This document shows positions 58,768 through 60,000 of a stretch of DNA of 60,000 nucleotides, one piece after another. Under the pieces are notes generated by a model that saw nothing but the letters and a program-made list of their open reading frames with translations, was not told where the DNA came from and did not search any database. The position numbers were made by a program, and so were the translations under genes. Source of the DNA: Membranipora membranacea (Eukaryota; Bryozoa; Gymnolaemata; Cheilostomatida; Membraniporidae); contig OU612074.1 in the NCBI GenBank assembly GCA_914767715.1, forward strand, positions 389,501 through 449,500, written 5' to 3'. Within the stretch, counting starts at the first letter, position 1. Every line of letters begins with the position of its first letter.

Positions 58768-59469
58768 TCACAGAGTAAGGATATACAGAGGGGACACTTC
58801 AATGATCGTTATAGTGCCTGCGGTTTTGATCCACTGGGGGAAAATCATCAATCTGGCCATCTGCAAATTTCAATAATTATATAAGTTACAATGTAAGGTT
58901 TTATGCAGACATTCCTACCTTTGATAGGTCATAATTCATTCTGTATTTATCCCAAAGACTGATTTCCAACTTTTTTGAAATGTCCAACCTTCAAGCTATA
59001 CACCATAGAATTGTCATATTAATTTGCTAGGATACTTAGGCTATGAGTTACATGGGTTTTTAAAATGAGTTTTTTCATATAGTTTTACAAGCGGCTAGAG
59101 TCAGTACACGGACATTTCTTTATTTTGATGACCATCCATCAATTGTCACATGTAAATATATATGAAAAAACTCATTTTAAAAATCCGTATAACTCATAGC
59201 CAATGTATCCTAGCAAAAAATGACAATAATATGGTGTATAGCTTAAAGGTTGGTCATTTCAAAAAAGTTAGAAACCAGTCTTTGGGATAAATACAGAATG
59301 AATTATGACCTATCAAAGCTAGGAATGTCTACATAAAACCTTACATTGTAACTTATATAATTATTGAAATTTGCAGGTGGCCAGATTGATGATTTTCCTC
59401 CAGTGGATCAAAACCGCAGGCACTATAACGATCATTGAAGTGTCCCCTCTGTATATCCTTATTCTGTGA
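58768..59469. mobile_element. 700-bp palindromic transposon, copy 3
   Basis: TCACAGAGTAAGGATA and its complement are flanked by TATTA duplications (58763-58767, 59470-59474). It is inserted between the CRE block and the TATA box of G5. Without it, the CRE-to-TATA distance (about 530 bases) equals that of G4 (about 500). Confidence 0.9.
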
Positions 59470-59639
59470 TATTATGGGTGCAAAATGAGAGAAGTGATTG
59501 ACAGTTTGATTGTCATAAATAACTTTGTCCACTCTACGACATTGTGAGAAAGTAAGATGGTGATGATTGATGGCTCTAGAATTAGTTTAAAGAATTTATT
59601 TTGCACCTTATAGTGAAGTGATTGACAGTTCCTCTTGAC

Positions 59640-59963
59640 AAAACTTCTTGCCCTTTTTACATTATAGGTTAGAGATTGCATCCTGCATTTTTTGCCGTCT
59701 GTGCTATAAATAAAATTATCATCATCATGTATCATTATAAAAAGTTCCGGCTGAATTATTTAATTAATAAGTATCACAGGCATACCAGGATTTTACTGTA
59801 TCCTATATTAACAGATCTGATCCTGGTATGTCTGTGGGGTATATAAGGAGGTATGCAGAGATGATGCAGGCATAACTACAGAGCCTCTCAGAATAGACAG
59901 CACAGATCAGAAGAAGATATAGACTTTATCAAACTAACTGCTTCATTATCACAGAAAATTGAG
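59640..59963 (+). promoter_or_regulatory. G5 proximal promoter and untranslated exon 1 (gene runs off the window)
   Basis: The AAAAAGTTCCGGCTGAATTA box is near 59738, then ATCACAGGCATACCAGG, TATATAAGGAGG at 59840 and the leader CATAACTACAGAGCCTCTCA. Exon 1 ends near 59963 (GAG|GTGATA). By comparison with G1-G4 the coding exon should begin a few hundred bases beyond position 60000. Confidence 0.7.
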
Positions 59964-60000
59964 GTGATATTTCTAAAAGAAGAACAGAAAGTTTGTCAGA

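Overview
The window is AT-rich animal genomic DNA. Genes are split by introns with GT/AG junctions, some promoters carry TATA boxes, and tRNA-derived SINEs, foldback DNA elements and satellites fill most of the space. There is no operon structure and no bacterial-style gene packing. The gene content (Ly6/uPAR-type protein, nucleotidyltransferase-TPR protein, lineage-specific secreted proteins) suggests a marine invertebrate, perhaps a lophotrochozoan. The exact phylum cannot be read from the sequence.

Left part (1-35 kb). A terminal exon of a Ly6/uPAR-like protein lies at 658-1016. A 1.9 kb element with long inverted repeats follows at 6517-8420, then two hAT-like non-autonomous elements with a tRNA-like core (9087-9448, 10679-11086). 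The clearest large gene is at 12454-16653. It encodes an N-terminal helical region, a GlnD/DUF294-like nucleotidyltransferase motif and a C-terminal kinesin-light-chain-like TPR array whose last five units are almost identical. A near-identical copy of its first coding exon sits 2.6 kb upstream. A small three-exon gene (about 79 aa) is assembled at 19309-20776. From 21 to 35 kb I see no solid gene, only satellites (23.1-24.0 kb), a 140-bp repeat carrying CRE/E-box/YY1-like motifs, palindromic elements, a U2 snRNA-like fragment and a long GCCT microsatellite.

Right part (35-60 kb). This is a cluster of five paralogous genes for small secreted Gly/Asn-rich proteins, in alternating orientation: G1 (+, 35621-37626), G2 (-, 39944-42006, damaged), G3 (+, 47319-48660, damaged), G4 (-, 50488-51841) and G5 (+, only promoter and first exon, from 59840). 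Each has an untranslated exon 1. Coding exon 2 gives a signal peptide, a CCxRCPC motif and Gly-Leu-Ile-Asn-Gly repeats. Three short exons of conserved phase follow, the last of which ends in Gly plus three basic residues, like an amidation/processing site. TATA boxes and upstream blocks are shared by all five, which suggests co-expression. The cluster shows birth-and-death evolution: two of the four copies with coding sequence in view carry stops, deletions or frameshifts.

The same 25 kb is heavily populated by a 700-bp, fully palindromic transposon family (three full copies with TANTA target duplications, one half copy and remnants), a second 409-bp palindrome, SINEs and an hAT-like element. 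The secreted-peptide cluster is the best candidate here for an undescribed system; its function is unknown.
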